Origin: Flavobacteriales bacterium
GTDB lineage: Bacteria; Bacteroidota; Bacteroidia; Flavobacteriales_F; PHOS-HE28
Direction of reading: 5' to 3'
DNA: 64,000 bases
Assembly: GCA_016717305.1 (NCBI GenBank)
Contig: JADKFY010000020.1
Span: forward strand, 1-64,000
Made by a program: the position numbers and the translations under genes. Shown here in pieces: positions 1 to 9,081 of this stretch. The notes below the pieces were generated by a model, which did not search any database, was not told where the DNA came from, and saw nothing but the letters and a program-made list of their open reading frames with translations. How positions within the stretch are numbered: position 1 is the stretch's first letter; each line of letters starts with the position of its first letter.

Positions 1-455
1 AGTTCTTTGATGTGAACGTGTTGAATTTCGATTTGTACATCACACCTAGGGACCGTAGTGTGCAACTAGCGGATTTGAAGAAACGCGGCTACAGTCTGGT
101 CATGTCCAACGCTGTGTTCGAGCATGTTACTAGTCGCCAGACGCTCAACGAGATCGAATCCTTAGTGGCGCCTAATGGATGCTTGGCTGTGCATACGCTG
201 ATTCCCGAAACCGTTCCCAATGATCCCGCATGGATGTACCTATTGCCCGTGCATTGTTCCTTCCATACCAATAGAAGTATGGGCATCCTAATGGAACAAT
301 GGGGTACTTATTCAGTATATAACGGATTCTCGAAGATGTGGGTCATGTTCAAGAAAAGCCCCGCGGAGATCCTCTATTCCGTTGAAGATTTGAACAATGA
401 ACTCGGCTGGAACTACCTGAAGTTCAAAGAAGGATTTATGGACTATTGGAAATGA
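1..455 (+). CDS. SAM-dependent methyltransferase, C-terminal part (cut by window start)
   Basis: The frame is open to the first base of the window, so the N-terminus and glycine-rich SAM loop lie outside. The visible part has the late class I methyltransferase signature: SNAVFEHV (the acidic motif IV region, here with an EH pair), followed by a helix and LVAPNGCLAVHTLI, where a strand follows a PNG turn. The rest is a lid region rich in aromatic residues. The next gene downstream is WbqC-like, so a role in making or modifying a surface glycan is likely. The substrate cannot be told from this fragment. It is one of the few genes in the first 5 kb without an obvious frameshift. Confidence 0.65.
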   Translation, partial: FFDVNVLNFDLYITPRDRSVQLADLKKRGYSLVMSNAVFEHVTSRQTLNEIESLVAPNGCLAVHTLIPETVPNDPAWMYLLPVHCSFHTNRSMGILMEQWGTYSVYNGFSKMWVMFKKSPAEILYSVEDLNNELGWNYLKFKEGFMDYWK

Positions 456-531
456 AGCATGCGCTTTTATTGATTCTTGCATAGCGTTCAGGAAGAGGAA
501 TAGAATATACGGACAAAGTACGTTTCACGGC

Positions 532-1302
532 ATGGAACCAAATAAGGAAGTCGATCTCTCCATATATGGAGGAAAAAGATTGGGCATCATGCAGCCATAT
601 TTCTTCCCTTATCTCGGTTATTTCGGTCTGATCGCGAATACGGACCTATGGATAGTCTTCGACCCCGTTCAGTACATCCGGAAAGGTTGGGTGAATCGGA
701 ACCGTGTGCTGAAGCCGGGTGGTGGATGGAAGTACGTGAGCATTCCAGTTGCCAAACACTCGCGTGAAACGTTGATCAAGGAAATGCACGTGGCGGCAGG
801 CACGGACCATTTTGATACGCTGGTGCGGAACTTGGACCACTACCGTAGCGTCCGTGCCCCTCATTATAAAGTTGTGATCGATGTGCTGGCGCAATGTTAC
901 GAACCAACCCCTTCAGCCATAACGCCGTTCATTGCGCACACGCTAGCGGCAGTGTGTGCGTATATCGGCATAGACTTTCACCATGAGGTGTACTCGGAAA
1001 TGAACTTGGAGCACGAAGCAGCAGAAGGACCGGGCGATTGGGCTTTGAACATCTGCAAAGCGCTTGGCGTAAGCTCCTACCTGAACCCCCCAGGGGGGCA
1101 AGAATTCTTTGAACCACAGAAGTTCGCAAATGCCGGGGTGGACCTCATCTATCACCATCAAGATCTGCCGGTCTACGACCAGCGCTCTAACGTTTTCGAA
1201 TCCGGGCTGTCCATCATTGACGTGATGATGTTCAACGAGCCCGCTGCGATCCTTGGTATGTTGGATGGATGCAGGTTTGAAAAGGCAATGCCGACCGAAT
1301 GA
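532..1302 (+). CDS. WbqC-like family protein
   Basis: A 256-residue protein that opens after a short leader with GIMQPYFFPYLGYF, then DLWIVFDPVQYIRKGWVNRN and KYVSIPV, the hallmark start of the WbqC family. The family is found in O-antigen and capsule clusters and is thought to take part in modified-sugar biosynthesis, but its chemistry is not well established. The length is normal for the family and the reading frame is intact. Its TGA stop overlaps the ATG of the next gene (ATGA), which indicates translational coupling with the PLP-dependent enzyme downstream. I infer that the two act in the same sugar-modification step or pathway. Confidence 0.82.
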   Translation: MEPNKEVDLSIYGGKRLGIMQPYFFPYLGYFGLIANTDLWIVFDPVQYIRKGWVNRNRVLKPGGGWKYVSIPVAKHSRETLIKEMHVAAGTDHFDTLVRNLDHYRSVRAPHYKVVIDVLAQCYEPTPSAITPFIAHTLAAVCAYIGIDFHHEVYSEMNLEHEAAEGPGDWALNICKALGVSSYLNPPGGQEFFEPQKFANAGVDLIYHHQDLPVYDQRSNVFESGLSIIDVMMFNEPAAILGMLDGCRFEKAMPTE

Positions 1303-2268
1303 AGCATGGACCCCAACGACCGATAGGCGGTTTCTTTGAACTGGAAGTCCCTCACACAGGTTCGCGACCACATCCGAATGCGGTTGCCCTATCCACAGGT
1401 CGGTCCTGTACGTTGGTGATCCTTGAGCAGTTGAAGCCGCGACTTGTGCATGTGCCATTCCACAGCTGTGCGGCTAGCCTAGCCCCTTTCGAGAAAGCCA
1501 ATGTTCCGTTTCGTTTCTATGGTTTGAATGAGGACCTCTCCCCTAACGACCTTCCGGAACTGGGTGCAGATGAGTATATACTTTGGATCAATTATTACGG
1601 ACTCTGCGATAGGATAACGGATGGTCTGAAGGCTCGATTCGGGAACCGGTTGATCATCGACGACACTCACGCCTTCTTCAACGAAGGTCATGATGGTCCG
1701 TGGTCCTTCACCTCCGCTCGGAAATACTTCGGGGTACCGGAAAAATTAATACCTGTACGGACCAAAGAATTTCACGATACGACCGCCCCGTTTCGCAAGG
1801 GTCTCGGTTGAACATAGCGTGCTTCGTGCAGTCGGCAGGCAGGCCGAGGCTTTCAGGGCCTATCAAGCTTATGAAGCGTCGATGCCTTGCGATGTATATT
1901 CCATAAGCGTGGTAAGTGAAGGATTATTGCGCAGTATCGATTTCCCTCTAGTGGCGGAAATACGGCGTCGCAATTACAACTTCTTCCAAGACCAATTAGG
2001 GAGCTTGAATACCCTTCCGTTGCGCTCCTTGGGTGAAAACGTCCCCTTCTGCTACCCTTACTTACCAGAACAGTCTATAGATCGGAAAGAACTTTCCGAC
2101 AAGGGGCTTTTCGTGCCCACCCTTTGGCCTGACGCCGCCCAGCGAGGCATAGATGGTTTCGAATGGGATAAGCGTTTGAGCAAGGATGTTCTACCCTTGC
2201 CGATAGACCACCGTTACACCACTGAAGATCTTCAGAGACTATCCGACCATTTGCTCAATGTCCGATAG
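1299..2268 (+). CDS. DegT-like PLP-dependent aminotransferase (single frameshift)
   Basis: Two open frames, 1299-1811 and 1750-2268, join into one fold-type I PLP enzyme of about 320 residues. The first carries a mid-domain strand, the aspartate motif IIDDTHAFF, and SARKYFGVP, whose Lys is the expected Schiff-base residue. The second resumes with YLYGP and VEHSVLRAVG and runs through the small C-terminal domain. The switch occurs at the A/T-rich run 1741-1750, where removing one A would restore continuity through GVPEKL-YLYGP. This looks like a one-base indel, either an assembly error or a recent mutation. The gene overlaps the WbqC-like gene by four bases. It is likely a sugar or amino-acid aminotransferase-like enzyme for glycan building; the substrate is unknown. 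Confidence 0.6.
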
Positions 2269-2311
2269 AAATAGCCTATTCGTCTAACCCTATCAATTCA
2301 AGTTCGCTCGT

Positions 2312-3319
2312 ATGCCCAGTGACCCCAACACCCCGAATAATTGGGAAACGCAAGAACGAAGACCCGAGCATCGGCGGGATCGAGGTAGAGCGTATCCTGT
2401 CCCTATTGAACACCTTTCTGCACGATCCCGTTCATCGCTCGCGCGCCCCGTTCAGTTGACCATGCCCGTTCTTTTCATTGTGGGCTGCGCACGAGCAGGA
2501 AGTACTATTCTTTTCCAATCCTTGGCACGCTCTGGCCAATTCGCCTACCCAACGAACTTGATGTCCCGATTCTATCGTGATCGTACGTTGGGGCTCTGAT
2601 GCATCGACTGTTGTACGACCTTGATCATCAAAAGGAGATCTTCCCTGACGAAGCCCGTGTGTTGGAGTTCAAGAGTCGTTTGGGGCGTTCGCAAGGTGCC
2701 GCTGCCCCACACGACTTCGGTTACTTCTGGCGCAACTATTTCACTTTCAGCTCCCTCAAGCCGAGTTGGTACTCCCAGCCAGACGAGGGCCGTGCACTTA
2801 TGTCCGATGCTGGTATCAGAAACGCCGGTGTTCAGTAGACCGGTGCTTTTGAAGGTATGGAGATGAACTGGCACATCCCAGCTATCCGTGCACTTTTCCC
2901 TAACAGTGTGTTCCTTTTCAATCATCGCGACATCTTGCATAATGCAATGTCCATTCTCAGTGCAAAGGTCCTATAGCGGCGATGAGAACGCTTGGTACTC
3001 TTACAAACCAGCCGAGTACGACCTGATCAAGGACTTGCCAGCGTGGGAACAGGTCGTCGCTCAGGTATGGCTCACCGAACGGGCAGTGAAGCAAGGATCA
3101 ACGGGGATCCCCGCCTCGGACTTTCTTGATATTTCGTATGAAGACCTGTGCCGGGTACCGGAAGCCGTGCACTCAAAGATCTTTACAAGACTGAAATTGA
3201 ACAGGGAGTATCAAGGACCTATCTCATTCGAAGGGTCGGAAAAAGCGATCCCTAATGAGCTGTCCGATCGCGCTGACGCCTTGATCGCTAGAGACTTCGG
3301 TCAGTGCGTTCGATATTGA
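2312..3319 (+). pseudogene. Sulfotransferase family protein, multiply broken
   Basis: Pieces of one PAPS-dependent sulfotransferase lie in successive frames. The core starts at about 2463 with MPVLFIVGCARAGSTIL, which contains the 5'-phosphosulfate-binding loop. Frame changes near 2590 (a missing G in a G run would restore TLG-ALMHRLL) to MHRLLYDLD and later DFGYFWRNYF. An in-frame TAG interrupts it at 2836-2838, after which TGAFEGMEMNWHIPAIRALF continues in the same frame. FLFNHRDILHNAMSI supplies the 3'-phosphate-binding Arg/Ser region. A second frame change near 2970 (an extra C before TATAGC) leads to YSGDENAWYSYKP and the C-terminus. It would sulfate a surface glycan if functional. With two indels and a stop, it is either decayed or badly assembled. 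Confidence 0.6.
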
Positions 3320-4455
3320 AAATGACCGGTAGCGTTGATAGTGATCGGTCACTGTGCACCTCCTCCGCATCGAGTTCATTCTCCAAGACACCGTTGAACG
3401 ACGCGAATGATACGCTCAAGTTCTTCATACACGGCATGCCGTGGAATGAGGAAGGCAAAGTATCCGATCGGCAATGTTCTCCGCTACGGGACAGGGCGCC
3501 GGGTCCTTCAAATATGGCAGCGTGTTCCAACGCCGGATAGAAATACCGGCGCGGATGTACAGATGCGTCAATAAGGGCTCTGGACACCAACTCACGTTGC
3601 CGACCATCCTTCAACAAGATTGGATAATAGGAAAAGTTTGAGCGCGTCCCTAACGGAATCATCGGCCGAAGGAGGTATGACGCAAGCGCGGCGTCGTATA
3701 TATGCACGGGCGTTCACGATCATCGATGATGGATTCAACATGAGGCAACACCGTCATGCCCATGGCCGCATGCACCTCGCTCATCTTGGCGTTCATCCCC
3801 AACGTAAAATGCTCATCGCCAATATGGCCAAAACTGCGCAATAACCGGAGTCGTGATCGGCTTCTTCAGCGTGCAGGAAACGGCGCCACCCTCCACCGTA
3901 TGGAACAACTTGGTGGCGTGGAAGCTCAAGGTGCTGGCATCACCATAAGCCAAAATGCTCTTGCCCTTGTATGTTACATCGAATGCATGCGCAGCATCAT
4001 AGATCACTTTCAGCCCATGCTTCTTCGCGATAACGTCAATGGCTTCCACATCGCATGGAATGCCATAGACATGGGTTGCTAGAATGGCTGTGGTGTCCGG
4101 GGTGATCGCGGCTTCGATCAAAGTTGGATCAATGCAGCAGGTCTTCGGGTCGATGTCCACAAATACCGGTTCGCAGCCCTCCCATAGAATGGCGCTGGTG
4201 GTGGCCACATAACTGAACGGCGTCGTGATCACTTTGCCGGTGATACCCAATGCCCGAATGGCGAGTTGGAGGGCCAAGGTTCCGTTGGCCATCAACCGCA
4301 AACGGCACATCAAAGCGTTGGCGCAAGGTCTCCTCCAATTCCCGGTGTACCGGCCCGTTGTTGGTGAGCACATGGCTCGCATACACCTTGTCCAACCACG
4401 CATCGTACTCGGCGCGCGGAGGCAAGAAGGTGCGCGTAACGTAGATCGGTTCCAT
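3288..4455 (-). pseudogene. DegT/DnrJ/EryC1 sugar aminotransferase, multiply frameshifted
   Basis: Reading from ATG 4453-4455, the protein starts MEPIYVTRTFLPPRAEYDAW and HVLTNNGPVHRELEE, typical of nucleotide-sugar aminotransferases. It continues after a frame change near 4295 with ANGTLALQLAIRALG, TPFSYVATTSAI, VDIDPKTCCID, THVYGIPCDVEAI, YDAAHAFDV and LSFHATKLFHTVEGG, where the Lys of HATKLF is the PLP-binding residue. Further frame changes near 3840, 3700 and 3500 carry it through FGHIGDEHFTLGMNAKMSEV, GTRSNFSYYPILL and HPRRYFYP. The family makes amino sugars for O-antigens. All catalytic motifs survive, but at least four indels break it. Its 3' end converges with the sulfotransferase. 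Exact end uncertain. Confidence 0.62.
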
Positions 4456-4472
4456 GGGCTTGTCCACTTGGT

Positions 4473-5689
4473 TCATTGCACCGTGGTGCTTTGGGTTCAA
4501 GACTTTGCTCACACTGGTGCGCACGAAACTGGTCCAATGCACCCGATCGGCATGCACCCGGAAAGGATGCAAGCCCTGGTGCCTGCACAGCGTGACATTG
4601 GTGGCGGAATGCCGAATGCCCACCATGAAGGTATAAAGACCGGCATTCAGTTCCAGCAGTCCCAACGGGACCTGGACTTCGTGTTCGCCGGGCCCGAGTT
4701 CGATGCCGCCCTCCTCGTCCATGACCGGGATGTTGAGCAGTCGGTCAAGGAGGCATCGGAGATCGCCACGTTGACTTCCGCGGTTTGGCCTTTCGATCCG
4801 GACGCGCAATGTGGCGGCAAGTTCCTGCCCTTGCTTGAATGTGGGTGTTTCGCTTCACACCGCCGCCATCGGCTGCCAACCGAAGATCGAGCACGGATGC
4901 CTCGCCGGTCCCGGAGATCTGCACGGAATTCTTGGCCAGGCCGAAGTAATGGTTCACGGCCACACCGATCTCTTCGGTGTCCAGCACGGAGTGGCCATGG
5001 TCCATGACCACCACGCGGGTGCAGAAGGAGGTGATGAGCGGCATGTTGTGCGATACGAACACCACGGCGGAGGTGCGCATGAGCTCGCGCACCCGGTTCA
5101 GGCACTTGATCGTGAAGCTGATGTCGCCCACGGCGAGCACTTCGTCCAAGAAAAGGATGTCCGGTTCGATCAGGATGGCCGCTACGGCGAAGCCGAGCCG
5201 CACGCTCATGCCGGAGCTGAAGTGCTGCACGGGCATGTCGATGAATTCCTCGATCTCGGCGAAAGCGATGATCTCGTCGATGCGCTCGTCCACCAACTTC
5301 TTGCTGAGGCCAAGGACCGAAGCGTTGATGTAGATGTTCTCCCGCGCGGTGAGGATGGGGTTGAAGCCCGCACCCAAGGCGATGAGCGCACCCACCTGCC
5401 CATGGATCTCGATGCGGCCGGTGTCCGGCTTGATCAGGCCGTTCAGGACCTTGAGCAAGGTGGTCTTGCCCGCACCGTTGTGGCCGATAAGCCCTAGGCA
5501 TTCGCCCCGGCGTACCTCGAAATCGATGCCCTTTACGGCCCAGAATTCCTTCGGTCGCAGGTCCAAGGTGCGCGGTCTGCCAAGCACTTCATCGCGCACA
5601 TCGGCCATGCCATAGCGCAAGGAGGTCTTCAGGTCCCGGCAGAACTTCTTGGAGACCCCCTCCACTTTGATGAGCACGTCCTGTTCCAT
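4473..5689 (-). CDS. wzt: Polysaccharide ABC transporter ATP-binding protein, Wzt-like (frameshifted C-terminus)
   Basis: The ATPase half is intact: Walker A GHNGAGKTTL, signature FSSGMSVRLGFAVA, Walker B ILFLDEVLAVGD and switch VVFVSHNM, all as in O-antigen exporters. The start at 5687-5689 (MEQDVLIKVEGVSKKF) overlaps the permease stop in a TGATG arrangement. After about residue 260, frame changes near 4850 and 4760 split a Wzt_C-like carbohydrate-binding domain (LLNIPVMDEEGGIELGPGEH, GLYTFMVGIRHSATNVTL). The stop is uncertain; TGA at 4473-4475 or 4497-4499 fits. The protein powers export of a lipid-linked glycan across the inner membrane, with the C-terminal domain recognising the glycan end. 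Confidence 0.78.
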
Positions 5690-6567
5690 CAGGCGCTCAT
5701 GCGTTCGATCAGTACGGACATGGTGGTGCGGAACAGCACCCAACCGAGGAAGAGCAGGACCAAGGCGGCACCGCAGATCAACGCCAGTTCCGTGTGCATG
5801 GAGCCCCCAGACCCTACCAACCAGGCCCGCCCGTTAACGATAACAGGGGTCATGAAGTTGATGCGGAACAAGGTGGCCGCGAAGCCACTGGCGGGTATGG
5901 CGAAGACCACGGGCGTTATGTACATGGCGAATTGAAGTACCACCGGGATCATGCGGCCGACGTCCGTATAGAGCAAGCCGACAGGGGCAATGAACAGGCC
6001 GATGGCCGTTCCGATCAAGAGGATGGCCACGAGGATAAGGGGGACAAATGCCATGTGCCAGTCCGGTGCCCCACCGAGCAAAAAGAGCGCGGGAATGATG
6101 ATCAACAATTTGATGCCCACATTGAACCACCATTTGATCATGCCACTTAGGATGAGCGCCTCTCGGGGGAAGCTGAGCTTGGCCAGCAGGTTCTTGGCCC
6201 CGTTGAGCTGTGCCAATGGGGAGTTGAGCGCTTCGGTGAACATCTGCCAAAGCAAGGTGCCCGTGAGTGCATAGATCGCATAGGGCATACCGGTGTTGGT
6301 GACCTTGACGATGCCCGATGAGTTCAAGTATACCCAGGCCACCGTGGTGGTGAGCGGCATGATGAAGGCCCAGATATAACCGAACAAGGATTGGCGATAC
6401 TGTGCTTTGAGGTCGCGCCGGGCCAAGCTCCAAGCCAGTTCGCCCGAGGCACGGAGGTCGGCGAACATGCTGCGCAACATCAACCGCGGATCACGCAGTG
6501 CGGAGGCCGGGGTGTACACGGTAACGTGCATGGGCTTAGCAGCCATTGATGTTCCGAGATCGGTCAT
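5689..6567 (-). CDS. wzm: ABC-2 polysaccharide export permease, Wzm-like
   Basis: A 292-residue ABC-2 type membrane protein. A cytoplasmic N-terminus (LAWSLARRDLKAQYRQSLFG, the amphipathic gate helix typical of Wzm/TagG proteins) precedes about six hydrophobic segments, including AFIMPLTTTVAWVYL, LLIIIPALFLLGG, LILVAILLIGTAIGLFIA and ALVLLFLGWVLF. It pairs with the ATPase that overlaps its stop codon, so the two are translationally coupled and form one exporter. ATG 6565-6567 is used; an internal Met at 6546 is an alternative. A second complete pair lies directly upstream on the same strand. Confidence 0.86.
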   Translation of the reverse strand: MTDLGTSMAAKPMHVTVYTPASALRDPRLMLRSMFADLRASGELAWSLARRDLKAQYRQSLFGYIWAFIMPLTTTVAWVYLNSSGIVKVTNTGMPYAIYALTGTLLWQMFTEALNSPLAQLNGAKNLLAKLSFPREALILSGMIKWWFNVGIKLLIIIPALFLLGGAPDWHMAFVPLILVAILLIGTAIGLFIAPVGLLYTDVGRMIPVVLQFAMYITPVVFAIPASGFAATLFRINFMTPVIVNGRAWLVGSGGSMHTELALICGAALVLLFLGWVLFRTTMSVLIERMSA

Positions 6568-6941
6568 GCGGTCAAGGTGCCCCTTGGGAGCCGATCGTTC
6601 CCTCCCTCAAGACGGAATGGCGTGGCAACGAATGCGCAAATGGTCAATGAGGGCAGTGGAAAGGTCATCAAAAGGTCGGCAAAGATAGGTTCTAGGGCCT
6701 CACCGAAAAGGCACGGGCATTGGGTTATCGGGTCTTCTCCGCGCGTCCGTGCCGTGTCCGGTCGGGAGGAAAGCGTCGTTTGTACACCGAAGTTTCTTCC
6801 ACAGATGTCGCAGATGACACAGATGGCCCGCTTTGCCGGCGATCGAAGTGCCTTCCTCCGTCAGGCGGCATCGGTGCCATCTGCGTCATCTGCGGACCGC
6901 AAACCAACTGGGCGTTCAAGACGCAATAACCCAGGGCATCT
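6568..6941. other. Intergenic spacer between two exporter pairs, with an inverted repeat
   Basis: 374 bases without a convincing gene. Short open frames here have no recognisable features and read through the inverted repeat described separately at 6809-6894. I saw no clear Bacteroidota promoter for the downstream permease at 6567, so I cannot say whether the second exporter pair is transcribed independently. Confidence 0.6.
6809..6894. repeat. Inverted repeat built from CAGATG units
   Basis: Left arm 6809-6827 and right arm 6876-6894 are 19-base reverse complements with one mismatch, separated by 48 bases. Each arm is itself made of repeated gcagatga/cacagatgg-type units about 10 bases apart, and a further CAGATG lies just outside the left arm. 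The same unit recurs at 42202-42316 in a larger hairpin. The element lies in a non-coding gap, as expected of a dispersed palindromic repeat rather than a terminator. Confidence 0.7.
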
Positions 6942-8207
6942 TCAGCGCGTCCACTCCAACTTCGGCCGCACCGCCCCTTCCCACTTCTGGAACCAGCCTC
7001 CGGTGCGGGGCCCTTCCAGCACATCGAAGCCCAGCGCCTCCTGCACGAAGAAATGCCGGTTTCCTTTGCGCGTGAACTTCAGCGAGATGCGGTAGGCTCC
7101 ATCGTTGAGCAGGTCCGGTGGTATGGTGCAGCGTACACGGTTGGCGCCCAGGTGCCAGAGACCTGTTCCAATGGATTCGGTCATGTCGGAAATGAAGGCC
7201 ACAAAATCGGACTCTGTGCGCACGATCAGTTGGATGTTGAGGTCCTCGTCGGTGATGGTCTTGTTGTCCAGGTCCATTTCAATGGCAAGGGCATCACCGG
7301 TCCGGAAGGCCCCATCTGCACTGCCTGAAATGGCGCGGATACCGACCAGGCGTACTTCGTCCGTACCGGGTGCTTCTTCTGGTGCCCACGTTCGTTCGTT
7401 GGTCTGGCCGCCACTGTCCGCGAGGTAATCACGGATCACGGTTTCGGTGGTGCCGTCCATGCGCATACGGCCCTTGTGCAACCAGATCGCGCGTGTACAG
7501 AGGCTTTGTACGGAGGGCATGCTGTGGCTCACGAAGATCACGGTGCGTCCGGAATCGGCCACGTCGCGCATGCTGCCGAGGCACTTCCGCTGGAATTCGG
7601 CATCGCCCACGGCAAGCACTTCGTCCACGATCAGGATGTCCGGGTCCAAGTGGGCTGCGACCGCAAAGCCCAACCTGATCTTCATGCCGATGCTGTAGCG
7701 CTTGATCGGCGTATCCATGTGGTGTTCGATGCCGCTGAAGGCGATGATCTCGTCCAACTTGGAATTGATCTCCGCACGGCGCATGCCCATGATGGACCCG
7801 TTGAGGAAGATGTTCTCCCTGCCGGTGAGTTCCGGATGGAAACCGGTGCCCACTTCCAACAAGCTGGAGATGCGCCCCCGCATGCGGATCACTCCTTGGG
7901 TAGGCGGAGTGATCCGGGAAAGCAATTTGAGCAAGGTGCTCTTGCCAGCACCGTTGTGGCCGATCAGCCCCAGGATCTCGCCTTCCTGCACATCGAAGGT
8001 GAGGCCACGCAGGGACCAGAAGTACTCGCCCACCCGCTGATCGATGGCGGTTCCTCCCAAACTGAGCGAAGGATCTCCTTTGCCGCGCAACTGGGCCCAG
8101 AATGCGGAAACCTCATCGGCCAGCATGGCCCTTCCGGTAACGCCCAACCGATAACGCTTGTGTACGTCGCGCACCTGGATCACCGTGGAGCTGGTTTCAG
8201 ACGACAT
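6942..8207 (-). CDS. wzt: Polysaccharide ABC transporter ATP-binding protein with Wzt_C domain
   Basis: A 421-residue, uninterrupted Wzt. The ATPase domain (about residues 8-255) has Walker A GHNGAGKSTLL, signature YSIGMKIRLGFAVA, Walker B ILIVDEVLAVGD and the switch His in IFVSHSM. Residues about 285-420 form a beta-rich Wzt_C-like domain with LVGIRAISG, LNIQLIVRTESDFVAFIS and CTIPPDLLNDGAYRISL. That domain binds the modified non-reducing end of the exported glycan in the known family. ATG 8205-8207 (MSSETSST) is preferred over an upstream TTG and overlaps the permease stop by 11 bases. This copy is intact, unlike the second Wzt at 4.5-5.7 kb. Confidence 0.88.
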   Translation of the reverse strand: MSSETSSTVIQVRDVHKRYRLGVTGRAMLADEVSAFWAQLRGKGDPSLSLGGTAIDQRVGEYFWSLRGLTFDVQEGEILGLIGHNGAGKSTLLKLLSRITPPTQGVIRMRGRISSLLEVGTGFHPELTGRENIFLNGSIMGMRRAEINSKLDEIIAFSGIEHHMDTPIKRYSIGMKIRLGFAVAAHLDPDILIVDEVLAVGDAEFQRKCLGSMRDVADSGRTVIFVSHSMPSVQSLCTRAIWLHKGRMRMDGTTETVIRDYLADSGGQTNERTWAPEEAPGTDEVRLVGIRAISGSADGAFRTGDALAIEMDLDNKTITDEDLNIQLIVRTESDFVAFISDMTESIGTGLWHLGANRVRCTIPPDLLNDGAYRISLKFTRKGNRHFFVQEALGFDVLEGPRTGGWFQKWEGAVRPKLEWTR

Positions 8208-9063
8208 CAGCAAAGGAGCGTTGGATGCGTTGGAACATGGCCAAGCCCACGACCAAAGAGATCACGGTGAAAATGCTGGAATAGGCCAAGCTACCCCATT
8301 CCATCGGTGTGCCCAACAGCGCCGCCCGGAAGCCTTCGAGCACGGCGCTCATGGGGTTGAGTTCGATCACGGTACGCAAGGTGGTACCCTTCTCCACCAT
8401 GGCCAAGGGGAAGATCACCGGGCTCATGAACATGAGCAGCTGTATCCCGAAGGTGAGGAGAAAGGTGAGGTCCCGGTATTTGGTGGTGAGCGCTGCTACC
8501 AGAATGCCCACACTGAAGGCAAGCAAGGTCATGATCCCGATCAGCGGGAACAGCATGAACAGGTCCGGTCCCGGCTGCCACGTGTACGTCCCGAACAGTT
8601 GGTAGCCCAGTGCGATCACGACGAATGAGGCTATCTGGATCACGAAGCTGACCATGGTGCTCAGCGTGGTGGCCATGGGGGCAAAGAGCCTGGGGAAATA
8701 GACGCGTGACATCAATGTGGCGTTCCAGATCAAGGTCTGCGAGGTGCGCTGGATGATGTTGGCGAAGAAGGTCCACGGTACCACGGCGGCCATGTAGAAA
8801 AGAAGTGGTGGCGTGCCTTCGGGCGACATCCGTGCCATAAGGCCGAAGATGACCGCGAACATCACGGAAGTAAGCACGGGTTGCACCACTTGCCACAAGG
8901 GCCCCAGAATGGTCTGTTTGTAAACGGCCAAGAGGTCCCTACGCACGAAAAGAACGAGCAGGTCGCGAAAATTCCAGAGTTCCTTTACATCGGGCCGCCA
9001 CCATTTGGCATGCGGGCGAATGACAACATCCCAGGGTCCATCCTTCTGATCGGGATCCATCAT
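8197..9063 (-). CDS. wzm: ABC-2 polysaccharide export permease, Wzm-like
   Basis: 288 residues with the TagG/Wzm layout: cytoplasmic start containing LWNFRDLLVLFVRRDLLAVYKQT (helix before membrane entry), then hydrophobic segments such as VLTSVMFAVIFGL, MVSFVIQIASFVVIAL, LIGIMTLLAFSVGILVAAL and IFTVISLVVGLAMF. A loop NPMSAVLEGFRAALLG is typical of the family. It overlaps the ATPase gene that follows. Upstream on the same strand is the Wzc-like kinase, ending at 9082 only 18 bases before this start, so the kinase and this exporter are probably cotranscribed. Exports polysaccharide across the inner membrane together with the Wzt at 6942-8207. Confidence 0.86.
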   Translation of the reverse strand: MMDPDQKDGPWDVVIRPHAKWWRPDVKELWNFRDLLVLFVRRDLLAVYKQTILGPLWQVVQPVLTSVMFAVIFGLMARMSPEGTPPLLFYMAAVVPWTFFANIIQRTSQTLIWNATLMSRVYFPRLFAPMATTLSTMVSFVIQIASFVVIALGYQLFGTYTWQPGPDLFMLFPLIGIMTLLAFSVGILVAALTTKYRDLTFLLTFGIQLLMFMSPVIFPLAMVEKGTTLRTVIELNPMSAVLEGFRAALLGTPMEWGSLAYSSIFTVISLVVGLAMFQRIQRSFADVV

Positions 9064-9081
9064 GTTTCACCTTAATCGGCT

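Noticed and set aside
4811..5497. Long plus-strand frame through the Wzt gene
   Set aside because: Antisense to conserved ATPase motifs; no independent features.
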